Shown: positions 6,830 to 12,732 of the stretch, piece by piece
How positions within the stretch are numbered: position 1 is the stretch's first letter
How the letters are laid out: each line of letters starts with the position of its first letter
From: an uncultured Bacilli bacterium
GTDB lineage: Bacteria > Bacillota_I > Bacilli_A > RF39 > UBA660
Assembly (NCBI GenBank): GCA_947630195.1
Contig: CANRGQ010000037.1
Span: 1-12,732 of the forward strand
DNA length: 12,732 nt
Direction of reading: 5' to 3'
The notes under the pieces: model-generated
What the model was told of the DNA's origin: nothing
What the model saw: only the letters and a program-made list of their open reading frames with translations
The model's database searches: none
Translations under genes and position numbers: made by a program

Positions 6830-8070
6830 AATATATCTTTTTTATCAAATGTTTTAGATAGAACTCCGTTGTATAATAAGTTTTCATAACTTTTTTGATT
6901 AATAATTAAATCAAATTCCCCAATGTATTCATATAAGTGTGGATTAAAACCTAGTTTAAATCTATTTAAGCCATAGTATGGATTATCAATATTTTCGAAA
7001 TTACCGACAATGCCATTTAAATCCAAATATTTCATATCGTTTTGATAATATTTAATTAAATTGTAATGTAAGAAATAGTTGGGAGCAAATCTTTTATATT
7101 TTTTATCATAAGCACTAAAGATAATGCTAGCCATATTATTATGTCTTATGACTAAGGCTCCGGCAATATATTCTTTTTTGTTATCCGTGATACCTTTTGT
7201 AGCTTCCATAATATCATTTTTGTAAGAAAGCATTACTTTATCACTGTTCATCTTGGCATTAATAACTTTTTCATAACCTTTATCAGCTAGTTTGTTATTT
7301 AAAATAGTATTTCGATTAGCTTCTTCATTATAAACATATTGACTATTTTGTAAGAAATCTTCATAGTTAATAGAAACTAAGAATAAATCAATGGCATCAT
7401 CTTTTTCAAATACTGTATAGTAATCTTGATAATAGTACTCACTATTATCTTTTTTATTTTTCATTAAGTTATAGAAAATATTTATTTCATCTTTCGTAAC
7501 TTTTTCAAAAGTTAAACCTTTTCTTAAACCTTTTTTAATTTTATTTTTCGTATTTTTGGAAAATTCATTAGGTTTACAAAGTGGTAAATTGATGATGGCA
7601 TTAAATCTTGGTAGTTGCGCTTCAAAATATAAATTGTTCGCTAAATGTTTATAACCATTTAAAGTTAGGGTATCCACAATATTTTTATTTTCATTATAAG
7701 TAATTTCAAAATTATCATTATTAATATTACCTATAATAATATTAGGATTAACTTTAATAAAAATAACATTTTTTTCACTATAATAGTTTTTTAATTCTTC
7801 CGTAAATACTTTTAATAAGACCGGATTATCATAATCAATTAAGAAGCCTCTTGGAGCATAGCCATAAAAACTTTTAATACCGATGGGTTTTAATAAAATT
7901 AGGGAAGCTGCCAAGATTTCATTGTCATCATCTACTAAGCCAATTAAATCATAATCATAGCCGGTTTCAGCCATTAACATCGCATAATTTACGGTTTGAT
8001 AAAAATTAGATAAAGGGTGCTTACTTGCAAAATTCGAAAATTCCAAAGCCCCAATATTTTGTATATGCAT
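6814..8070 (-). CDS. FemAB family peptidoglycan bridge peptidyltransferase
   Basis: Cytoplasmic enzyme of the FemX/FemA/MurM group, which uses aminoacyl-tRNA to add cross-bridge residues to the lipid II stem peptide. The family hallmark is SFYGYAPRGFLIDYDNP at residues 67-83. The second GNAT-like half starts with KNTKNKIKKGLRKGLTFEKV and contains the YYYQDYYTVFE segment. A charged, Asn/Lys-rich helical region around 235-285 corresponds to the usual coiled-coil arm. At 418 residues it is normal for the family. The start is supported by GGTGAT five bases upstream (minus strand) and an extended -10 at 8093-8101. Which amino acid is added cannot be read from the sequence. It fits with the sortase and amidase in implying a real wall. 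Confidence 0.9.
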   Translation of the reverse strand: MHIQNIGALEFSNFASKHPLSNFYQTVNYAMLMAETGYDYDLIGLVDDDNEILAASLILLKPIGIKSFYGYAPRGFLIDYDNPVLLKVFTEELKNYYSEKNVIFIKVNPNIIIGNINNDNFEITYNENKNIVDTLTLNGYKHLANNLYFEAQLPRFNAIINLPLCKPNEFSKNTKNKIKKGLRKGLTFEKVTKDEINIFYNLMKNKKDNSEYYYQDYYTVFEKDDAIDLFLVSINYEDFLQNSQYVYNEEANRNTILNNKLADKGYEKVINAKMNSDKVMLSYKNDIMEATKGITDNKKEYIAGALVIRHNNMASIIFSAYDKKYKRFAPNYFLHYNLIKYYQNDMKYLDLNGIVGNFENIDNPYYGLNRFKLGFNPHLYEYIGEFDLIINQKSYENLLYNGVLSKTFDKKDILKDND

Positions 8071-8092
8071 ACTTCATCACCACTTGTCCTAT

Positions 8093-8101
8093 ATTTTAAC
8101 A
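8093..8101 (-). promoter_or_regulatory. Extended -10 promoter of the FemAB gene
   Basis: On the minus strand TGTTAAAAT gives a TGn extended -10, with a weak -35. It lies within the 87-base divergent gap to the membrane-protein gene at 8158. Confidence 0.5.
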
Positions 8102-8109
8102 TAATTTTC

Positions 8110-8138
8110 TTGAATTATAAAGTAATTCCTAGTATAAT
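8110..8138 (+). promoter_or_regulatory. Sigma-A promoter of the DUF308-like gene
   Basis: TTGAAT at 8110-8115 and TATAAT at 8133-8138 with a 17-base spacer. AGGTGAT at 8146-8152 then precedes the ATG at 8158, leaving a leader of about 13 bases. Confidence 0.75.
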
Positions 8139-8157
8139 CTAAAATAGGTGATAAGTT

Positions 8158-8709
8158 ATGGTGGAAAAATTATTAGGAGAAGTTAAAGGAATATTTAATA
8201 CGATTACTTTAATTGAATTTGGAACAAGTATTGTCGCAGTTTTACTAGGACTTATATTATTTACTAATGAAACTATGAGTCATGTCATTGTATCTGTTCT
8301 TGCTTGTTTAATTATTTTAGTAATGGGGATGACTTCTATATTTTCTTATTTTAGAAGAGAAAACATTGATTTATATAATTTAAATTTAATCTATGGAATT
8401 ATTGAAATAATCTTAGCTATTTTAGCGGTTGTTTTATATAAATATTTACCAATTATTTTAGGAATTAGTTTGTTTGTCGTAGGAGTTCAAAAAATAACTT
8501 ATGCCTTAATTTTAAAGAAATATAATGAAAGTAGTTGGCTTATTACTTTAGCAACTGGTTTATTTATTATTATAATTGGTATAATCGGGGCTTTTGCTAA
8601 AGGTGATGGTGTAATACCAGCGATTGGTATTGTTATCTTAGGACTTGGACTAATTAATGCGGCCGATGTCTTACTTTTAAGAAAAAGAAGTAATGCTTTC
8701 TTAGATTAA
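8158..8709 (+). CDS. DUF308/HdeD-like six-helix membrane protein
   Basis: The 183 residues are almost entirely hydrophobic, with about six membrane segments (about 20-36, 42-63, 74-92, 96-117, 127-146 and 151-173) and short loops. The paired-helix layout with Gly- and Ile-rich helices, an RRENIDLYNLNLIYGIIEIILAIL-like middle and a basic tail (LLLRKRS) resembles DUF308/HdeD proteins, whose founder is linked to acid tolerance in E. coli. No catalytic residues are visible and the biochemical role is unknown. It is a single-gene unit with its own promoter and terminator. The family call is from layout and style only. Confidence 0.6.
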   Translation: MVEKLLGEVKGIFNTITLIEFGTSIVAVLLGLILFTNETMSHVIVSVLACLIILVMGMTSIFSYFRRENIDLYNLNLIYGIIEIILAILAVVLYKYLPIILGISLFVVGVQKITYALILKKYNESSWLITLATGLFIIIIGIIGAFAKGDGVIPAIGIVILGLGLINAADVLLLRKRSNAFLD

Positions 8710-8711
8710 TT

Positions 8712-8731
8712 AAGTGGGAAACCACTTTTTT
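8712..8731 (+). terminator. Terminator after the DUF308-like gene
   Basis: AAGTGG (8712-8717), a GAAA tetraloop and CCACTT (8722-8727) are followed by a run of T. Confidence 0.85.
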
Positions 8732-8776
8732 CTTTGGCAAATTTTTGTCAAATTTAAAATTTACCGAAATAAGCTA

Positions 8777-8805
8777 TTGTTAATTTTGCCGAATATGGTT
8801 ATACT
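8777..8805 (+). promoter_or_regulatory. Sigma-A promoter of enolase
   Basis: TTGTTA at 8777-8782, a 17-base spacer and TATACT at 8800-8805. TAAGGGTG then precedes the ATG at 8830. Confidence 0.75.
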
Positions 8806-8829
8806 AAAATTATAAGGGTGTGACGTAGT

Positions 8830-10059
8830 ATGAATATAAAAGATATCTATGCAAGAGAGATACTAGATAGTAGAGGAAATCCGACCATTGAAGTAGAGAT
8901 GACTCTTGCTAACAATATAAAAAGTGTAGCCTCAGTTCCAAGTGGGGCTTCAACTGGTTCTAAAGAAGCTTTAGAGTTAAGGGATAATGATCCTAGTAGA
9001 TATATGGGTAAAGGGGTTTTAAAGGCCGTTAATAATGTTAATACTATTATTAGAAATGCTTTAATTGGGCAAAAAATTGATCAAGTTACAGTTGATAAAA
9101 CCTTACTTAAATTAGATGGAACTCCCAATAAGAGTAATTTAGGCGCTAATGCTATGCTAGCAGTTTCTCTAGCTTCTTTAAAATGTTTAGCCAAACTGCA
9201 AAATAAAGAACTATATGAATATATTACATATGGTAAAGTATCTTTACCAATTCCCATGATTAATATCATTAATGGGGGAGTTCATGCCGACAATAATCTA
9301 GACATTCAAGAATTTATGATTGTTCCAATTATGAAAGGGGAATCTAAAAGAATTGAAGCTGCGAGTGTTATCTTCCATACTTTAAAAAATATTTTAAAAA
9401 GTAAAGGATACGCTACCAGTGTTGGTGATGAAGGAGGATTTGCTCCAAACTTAAGTAAGACTAAAGAAGCCTTAGATTTTATCATGATGGCGATAAGTGA
9501 AGCGCACTATACACCTGGTAAAGATGTATTAATTGCTCTAGATGTTGCAGCCTCTGAATTATATGATAAAGATAAAAATATGTATAGAATAGATGGTAAT
9601 TATTTAACTTCTAATGATTTAATTAAATATTATATTGATTTAGTTAAAAATTACCCAATAATTAGTATTGAAGATCCTTTTTATGAAAATGATTTAGAAA
9701 GTTTAGCTGTTTTAACCAAGTTAATTGGGGATAAAATTATGTTAGTAGGCGATGATTATTTCTGTACTAATTCCACATTATTAGAAGCCGGAATAAAAGT
9801 CAATGCTGGTAATGCTATTTTACTTAAAGCAAATCAAATCGGTACTATTTCCGAAATGACTAAAACAATTATTACAGCTAAAAAAAATAATTATAAAACA
9901 GTTATTAGTCATAGAAGTGGTGAAACGGAAGATACCTTTATTGCCGATTTGGCCGTAGGTTTTGGTATTCCATTTATTAAAACTGGTTCAGTTTGCAGGG
10001 GTGAACGAATAGCTAAATATAATCGTTTACTTCGTATTGAAGAATATTTAAACAAATAA
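8830..10059 (+). CDS. eno: Enolase
   Basis: Glycolytic phosphopyruvate hydratase that interconverts 2-phosphoglycerate and phosphoenolpyruvate. The active-site parts are all present: the mobile loop SGAST (38-42), His152 in HADNN, Glu161 in IQEF, Glu201 in GDEGGFAPN, magnesium ligands Asp238 (ALDVAASE), Glu281 (SIEDP) and Asp308 (VGDD), Lys333 (LLKANQIGT), SHRSGETED at 360-368 and Lys384 (IKTGS). At 409 residues it is about 20 shorter than the usual 430, through small internal losses rather than truncation. EDPFYENDLES and LLKANQIGT differ slightly from the usual EDG and K-x-NQIGT versions, so it is a mildly divergent form, but nothing essential is missing. It is a single-gene unit. Confidence 0.97.
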   Translation: MNIKDIYAREILDSRGNPTIEVEMTLANNIKSVASVPSGASTGSKEALELRDNDPSRYMGKGVLKAVNNVNTIIRNALIGQKIDQVTVDKTLLKLDGTPNKSNLGANAMLAVSLASLKCLAKLQNKELYEYITYGKVSLPIPMINIINGGVHADNNLDIQEFMIVPIMKGESKRIEAASVIFHTLKNILKSKGYATSVGDEGGFAPNLSKTKEALDFIMMAISEAHYTPGKDVLIALDVAASELYDKDKNMYRIDGNYLTSNDLIKYYIDLVKNYPIISIEDPFYENDLESLAVLTKLIGDKIMLVGDDYFCTNSTLLEAGIKVNAGNAILLKANQIGTISEMTKTIITAKKNNYKTVISHRSGETEDTFIADLAVGFGIPFIKTGSVCRGERIAKYNRLLRIEEYLNK

Positions 10060-10063
10060 AAAT

Positions 10064-10089
10064 AATTCCTTAATTTAAAGGAATTTTTT
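10064..10089. terminator. Terminator after eno, also usable by the XRE gene
   Basis: An 8-bp perfect stem, 10064-10071 with 10078-10085, has a six-base loop and a T run after it. An A run in front gives the opposite strand a T run as well. Confidence 0.8.
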
Positions 10090-10384
10090 ATTTGTAGTCA
10101 TTTTCGTTTATTTCCATACCTAGTTCTTTTAATTCTTTAGATATATCCTCTTTAACAAATAGTTCAATAGGTATATCTAGTTTTAAAGATAAATAATATA
10201 AAACTCCAAGCGAAAATGTTTGAAAAGTTTTCGGAGATTCTATATTAGCAATAAAACCTCTAGAGAATGTGGAGTTCATACTTAATTTTTCTTGCGTTAA
10301 ACCACGATACTTTCTGAACATCTTAATTCTTCTAGAGGCTCTTAAATATATATAATTTATATCGTCTTTTTTGGGGTTAAACAT
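10088..10384 (-). CDS. XRE/Cro-CI-type helix-turn-helix regulator
   Basis: Small DNA-binding protein of 98 residues if it starts at the ATG at 10384. The upstream GTG (10393) and ATG (10388-10390) are alternatives giving up to 101, but GTGAT four bases before 10384 matches the binding-site style of the neighbouring genes. The HTH_3 domain is ASRRIKMFRKYRGLTQEKLSMNS followed by FSRGFIANIESPKTFQTFSLGVLYYLSLKLDIPIELF. The C-terminal tail is short and acidic, with no ligand-binding or peptidase domain. It is divergent from the peptide and surface-protein operon, and the gap carries two palindromes with the same half-site, so it probably controls itself and that operon. Confidence 0.88.
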   Translation of the reverse strand: MFNPKKDDINYIYLRASRRIKMFRKYRGLTQEKLSMNSTFSRGFIANIESPKTFQTFSLGVLYYLSLKLDIPIELFVKEDISKELKELGMEINENDYK

Positions 10385-10410
10385 TGTCATCACTTTGCTT
10401 TCTCGAAAAT

Positions 10411-10419
10411 ATTTTATCA
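10411..10419 (-). promoter_or_regulatory. Extended -10 promoter of the XRE gene
   Basis: On the minus strand TGATAAAAT forms a TGn extended -10. The region where a -35 would lie overlaps the palindrome at 10424-10439. Confidence 0.45.
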
Positions 10420-10423
10420 GTAA

Positions 10424-10439
10424 ACAATTATAAAATTGT
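10424..10439. promoter_or_regulatory. Candidate operator 1 (ACAATT-N4-AATTGT)
   Basis: A perfect 6-bp inverted repeat with a four-base centre, placed over the -35/spacer part of the XRE promoter. It shares the half-site ACAAT/ATTGT with the palindrome at 10469-10478. Binding by the XRE protein is inferred. Confidence 0.45.
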
Positions 10440-10449
10440 CAGCGTATAG

Positions 10450-10478
10450 TTGCAATTTTTTTGATATTATTGTACAAT
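10450..10478 (+). promoter_or_regulatory. Sigma-A promoter of the peptide/surface-protein operon, with overlapping palindrome
   Basis: TTGCAA at 10450-10455 and TACAAT at 10473-10478 with a 17-base spacer. The -10 is embedded in the perfect palindrome ATTGTACAAT (10469-10478), which would let a dimeric repressor block the promoter. Confidence 0.7.
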
Positions 10479-10499
10479 TATTTCAAGATAGGTGATTGT

Positions 10500-10580
10500 A
10501 TGAAGAATAGTAATAATGTTGATATTTCTTTTATTTTGTTATTAATATTCGGCATTTACAACAAAGGGGTGAGAGTATGA
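10500..10580 (+). CDS. 26-residue hydrophobic peptide, first gene of the operon
   Basis: The ORF reads MKNSNNVDISFILLLIFGIY and ends KGVRV. It begins three bases after a clear AGGTGAT site and about 15 bases after the predicted transcription start. Its TGA (10578-10580) overlaps the ATG of the next gene (10577-10579), the classic ATGA coupling arrangement. Residues 8-20 are hydrophobic, so it could be a small membrane peptide, a signal peptide or a coupling leader. It is too short for family recognition and I know no homologue. A good promoter, a good binding site and the exact overlap argue that it is translated. Confidence 0.5.
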   Translation: MKNSNNVDISFILLLIFGIYNKGVRV

Positions 10581-11272
10581 TGAACATAATAAAGAATTTA
10601 GAAAATAAAAAATCATTGTTAATAATTCTAGTTTTATTAGTAATAGTATTTATAACACTTTTTAAAGTTATTATAAAAGAAACCCATGCTTATTATAATT
10701 ATGACAGTGGATGGGTACCAATATTTACAGGAAAAGTAGGAAATTTCAGTGGTAAAGGAGACTCTTCACCATTAAATAGAAATACTGATATTAATGTTAT
10801 GTATTATGTTCAAGATATAACAAATCCTAAAAGTTATTCTGTAATGGTTGGGCCTCCAATAGAATATTCTGGTTATGCCTTAGATGAGGAAAAAAGTAAT
10901 TGCATTCCTAAAGAGACTACTGGAGCAAAATATCCAATTCATACAATAGATAATGCAACAGGGGAAGTTAAAATAAGTATAACTCAATCATCAGCCCATC
11001 AAGTAGTATGCCGAATATATTACAGTTATAAAAATGGATTAAAAGATGGAATTATATTATTTGCTTTACAAGAAGATAATAATGGAAATGTAATTCATAG
11101 AGATAAGAAATACAAAGTAGTAACAGATATACCAACAAGTGGTTATAGTTATCATGATTATGAATGTACAAATAAAGATGTTGTAACGGAAGTTAGTTAT
11201 GACATTACCAATGGTTTTAAATATAAAACAACTAAGCCTAATGTATGTTATGCCTATTTTAATAAGAGTTAA
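10577..11272 (+). CDS. Membrane-anchored extracellular protein with two cysteine-paired modules (231 aa)
   Basis: I do not recognise a named family. A basic N-terminus is followed by one membrane segment (about 13-34) and then by THAYYNYDSGWVPIFTGKVGNF, a start often seen in surface proteins of gut Firmicutes and Mollicutes. Outside the membrane are two similar stretches, each with a Cys, an Asn-Gly or Thr-Gly turn and a second Cys in a Val-x-Cys-x-x-Tyr-Tyr/Phe strand: Cys109/Cys145 and Cys197/Cys224. Disulfide pairing is inferred. It has no sortase signal and ends in CYAYFNKS. Starts at 10577 or 10580 are both possible; AAAGGGG at 10563-10569 serves either. It is coupled to the 26-residue peptide upstream and separated by ten bases from the larger surface protein downstream. 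Confidence 0.8.
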   Translation: MMNIIKNLENKKSLLIILVLLVIVFITLFKVIIKETHAYYNYDSGWVPIFTGKVGNFSGKGDSSPLNRNTDINVMYYVQDITNPKSYSVMVGPPIEYSGYALDEEKSNCIPKETTGAKYPIHTIDNATGEVKISITQSSAHQVVCRIYYSYKNGLKDGIILFALQEDNNGNVIHRDKKYKVVTDIPTSGYSYHDYECTNKDVVTEVSYDITNGFKYKTTKPNVCYAYFNKS

Positions 11273-11282
11273 GGAGATTAAA

Positions 11283-12482
11283 ATGAAAAATAAAAAAATA
11301 TTAAAAAGTATAATAATTATATTAATATTAATTGAAGGAATATCTTTATATTTATTATATAGACCAAATAATAATAAAGAATTATTAGAAAATGTTAAAG
11401 CAAAAGAAGTCTTGAAAAATAGTGAACATTCTTTAGCAATAAAAGTTCAAGATGAAAATACTTATGAATATGAAGATGCAGGAACAAATACTGAGTGGCC
11501 AAGTCCAACAACTCATTATTACTATGGAACAAGTTGTGTAGATGAAACAGGGCAAGATTTAGGGAACACTAAACAAATAGTAGAGTTTGATGATACAACT
11601 AATACAGCAACAATAACAACAAAAAAGACAGTATATTGTACAATATACTTTGCTTATAAAAAAGATGCCTTAGACTTGATGAAAAAAACAACAACCGATT
11701 CAAATTTGTTAAAGAAAAAAGATACAAATGATAAATTGATAAGATACATAGGAACATATTCCCAAATAAAGAATAACTATATATGCTTTGGAACAAGTAA
11801 TATATCTACTTGTACAAGTGATAAAGATAAATACATGTATAGAATAATAGGAATACAAGAACAAGATGATGATTTGGTTGAATTAAAAGCAAACCAATTA
11901 AAGATAATAAAAGCAACACCAGTAAAAGAAAGTAGTAGTGTAAAAGCCATAGCATGGGCAACAAATTTTAGTTCAGATATCGATTGGGATAATGCAAGTA
12001 ATACAGTAAGACCATATTTAAACACTACATTTTTAAGTACAATAGATACGGCATGGAAAGGAATAATAAGTAATCCAAAATGGTATATAGGAGATGATAA
12101 ACAAGCAACAAGTACAACAGGAATAACAAATGAAAAAAAGAAGCAAACAACAGGAAACTACCAAGTAGGCTTAATGTATGCAAGTGATTATTACAACTCA
12201 TGGAGTTATGGTTCTAATACAAATAGTTGGTTACATATAATACGTGGAACAAGTAGTAGTTCAACATATAGTAGTCAATATGAATGGACGATGACTAGGT
12301 ATGGCCGTGACGGTTACTATTACCTTGCGTGGAATGTGTATACGGGCGGCACCTTGGACCACGATATTGTGGACCTTACGCGTGCGGTTCGCCCAGTCTT
12401 CTATCTATCATCCAATATAAAGTTATCTGGAGAAGGAACCGAAACAAGTCCTTTCATTATAACAACGAAGTCAAATAATTAA
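11283..12482 (+). CDS. Membrane-anchored surface protein with variable C-terminal domain (399 aa)
   Basis: The real start is ATG 11283, with AAGGAG at 11271-11276 overlapping the stop of the previous gene; the open frame reaches back to 11199 but overlaps that gene. Residues 7-26 form a membrane anchor. A two-cysteine module (Cys85, Cys119) like those of the preceding protein follows. From about 152 comes a larger domain: YIGTYSQIKNNYICFG, a second Cys pair (168, 177), YMYRIIGI, VRPYLNTTFL, VGLMYASDYYNSW, EWTMTRYG, and finally AVRPVFYLSSNIKLSGEGTE, PFII. This layout resembles secreted gut Firmicutes proteins (DUF6273 / Fibrobacter-paralogue-like, probably C-type-lectin-like); that is from memory. 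Residues 340-372 are encoded by a base-composition island (see 12300-12398). Isoleucine is ATA in about 30 of 35 cases. The function is probably surface binding. Confidence 0.82.
   Translation: MKNKKILKSIIIILILIEGISLYLLYRPNNNKELLENVKAKEVLKNSEHSLAIKVQDENTYEYEDAGTNTEWPSPTTHYYYGTSCVDETGQDLGNTKQIVEFDDTTNTATITTKKTVYCTIYFAYKKDALDLMKKTTTDSNLLKKKDTNDKLIRYIGTYSQIKNNYICFGTSNISTCTSDKDKYMYRIIGIQEQDDDLVELKANQLKIIKATPVKESSSVKAIAWATNFSSDIDWDNASNTVRPYLNTTFLSTIDTAWKGIISNPKWYIGDDKQATSTTGITNEKKKQTTGNYQVGLMYASDYYNSWSYGSNTNSWLHIIRGTSSSSTYSSQYEWTMTRYGRDGYYYLAWNVYTGGTLDHDIVDLTRAVRPVFYLSSNIKLSGEGTETSPFIITTKSNN
12300..12398 (+). other. Candidate variable region (DGR-like) inside the 399-aa surface protein
   Basis: Over 12301-12400, 55 of 100 bases are G or C and only 17 are A. 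In the same gene, 12061-12120 has 31 A in 60 bases. From 12300 nine successive codons end in C or T (tat ggc cgt gac ggt tac tat tac ctt). Further NNY codons (aat, tat, acc, gac, cac, gat, att, gac, ctt, cgt) alternate with fixed-looking gcg, tgg, gtg, acg, ggc and ttg. Such NNY codons arise when a reverse transcriptase mutates the adenines of AAY template codons. The island ends at the conserved VRPVFYL coding stretch. No template repeat or reverse transcriptase is in the window. Confidence 0.55.
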
Positions 12483-12655
12483 AATTAGTAAAATATATAG
12501 TGATATTCGACAAAATAAAACAAAATACCTTAGCTCCGGACAGTTTTGAATAAACCCGGTGTTTATAAGGGTTTATAAGTAATAAAGTGCGACCAATCAT
12601 TAATAAAAAAGGTATTAAAAAGTTATAAAAAAGAGAAATTAATGTAAATAAAGGG
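12483..12655. other. Non-coding stretch with a small inverted repeat
   Basis: No supported gene. ATAAACCC (12550-12557) pairs with GGGTTTAT (12569-12576) around an 11-base loop, and GTTTATAAG is directly repeated at 12561 and 12571. The patch around 12530-12595 is a little richer in GC than its surroundings (CTCCGGACAG, GTGCGACC). Its role is unknown; it could be a remnant or a recombination-related hairpin beyond the variable region. Confidence 0.35.
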
Positions 12656-12704
12656 AAAAAGTAGGCAAAAATAGGCATGTAAAAAAAGTTGCCTACTTTT
12701 TTTA
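12656..12704 (+). terminator. Terminator of the surface-protein operon
   Basis: A 13-bp perfect stem, 12656-12668 with 12689-12701, has a 20-base loop that itself contains TAGGCATGT; a T run extends past the stem to 12703. It may work in both directions. Confidence 0.75.
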
Positions 12705-12732
12705 CAATAAATTTTATAACAAACTATATGTC

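Noticed and set aside
9081..9269. Minus-strand frame of 62 codons inside eno
   Set aside because: Antisense shadow of a conserved core gene.
11199..11282. Upstream ATG start for the 399-residue protein (427-residue version)
   Set aside because: It would overlap the previous gene by 74 bases, lacks a binding site and would place a second non-signal segment before the membrane anchor; ATG 11283 has AAGGAG at the right distance.
11599..12025. Two overlapping minus-strand frames of 65 and 82 codons
   Set aside because: They are antisense to the well-supported surface protein, with no promoter or binding site; they are shadows of its A-rich codons.
12457..12678. Minus-strand 73-codon frame, hydrophobic product
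   Set aside because: It runs antisense through the end of the surface gene, the inverted repeat and the terminator; it has no binding site, and its hydrophobic content follows from A-rich DNA read in reverse.
1..12732. TGA recoded to tryptophan, as in Mycoplasma
   Set aside because: Conserved tryptophans are encoded by TGG, no recognised protein needs TGA read-through, and the 26-residue ORF ends in TGA exactly at the next start.
1..12732. Transposase, integrase, tRNA or rRNA genes
   Set aside because: No frame shows transposase or recombinase motifs, and I could not fold a convincing tRNA cloverleaf in any gap.
12483..12732. DGR template repeat just downstream of the variable region
   Set aside because: The stretch has no match to the island's constant codons (gcg tgg, gcg gtt cgc cca) and no AAC-rich copy; any template must lie outside the window.

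Overview
The window is chromosomal DNA from a very AT-rich, low-GC Gram-positive-type bacterium. Tryptophan is encoded by TGG and TGA acts as a stop, so the standard bacterial code applies and Mycoplasma/Spiroplasma recoding does not. The proteins present (CwlD-type amidase, FemAB-type peptidyltransferase, class B sortase, HtrA, RDD protein) imply a walled cell. My best guess is an uncultured gut Firmicute or Mollicutes-related lineage such as the RF39-type Bacilli; this is inference from style, not a database match. Many starts use the Shine-Dalgarno variant GGTGAT, and leaders are very short.

Layout. 1-598: the catalytic part of a CwlD-like amidase whose 5' end is lost at about position 60. 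599-924: a gene-poor stretch with two tandem hairpins that show paired compensatory changes, then a good sigma-A promoter. 925-2363: a C-terminally short DinD-like protein and an Abi_2 (AbiD/AbiF) HEPN protein, a small defence-like patch. The Abi gene ends one base before htrA, which is followed by an RDD membrane protein (2365-4101). 4112-8070: convergent and divergent housekeeping and envelope genes: sortase B (-), argS (+) and a FemAB peptidyltransferase (-). 8158-10059: a DUF308/HdeD-like membrane protein and enolase (+). Hairpin terminators separate these units, and both convergent pairs share a bidirectional one.

10088-12482 is the accessory part and the most interesting. An XRE regulator (-) diverges from an operon of a 26-residue hydrophobic peptide (10500-10580), a 231-residue and a 399-residue membrane-anchored extracellular protein. 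The peptide stop overlaps the next start. The 399-residue protein has a C-terminal domain ending in a VRPVFYL motif. Just before that motif lies a 100-bp island with about 55% GC and only 17% A, in a gene that is otherwise strongly A-rich. Within it the apparently variable codons are nearly all NNY. This is what the variable region of a diversity-generating retroelement (DGR) looks like, although no reverse transcriptase or template repeat lies in the window. The two surface proteins also share a two-cysteine module (three copies in all), and the 399-residue gene has an ATA-dominated isoleucine codon usage unlike enolase next door.

Working picture (inference): a regulated surface-display locus with a diversified ligand-binding tip, inserted beside core genes. 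12483-12732 holds no gene that I can support, only a small inverted repeat and a strong terminator.
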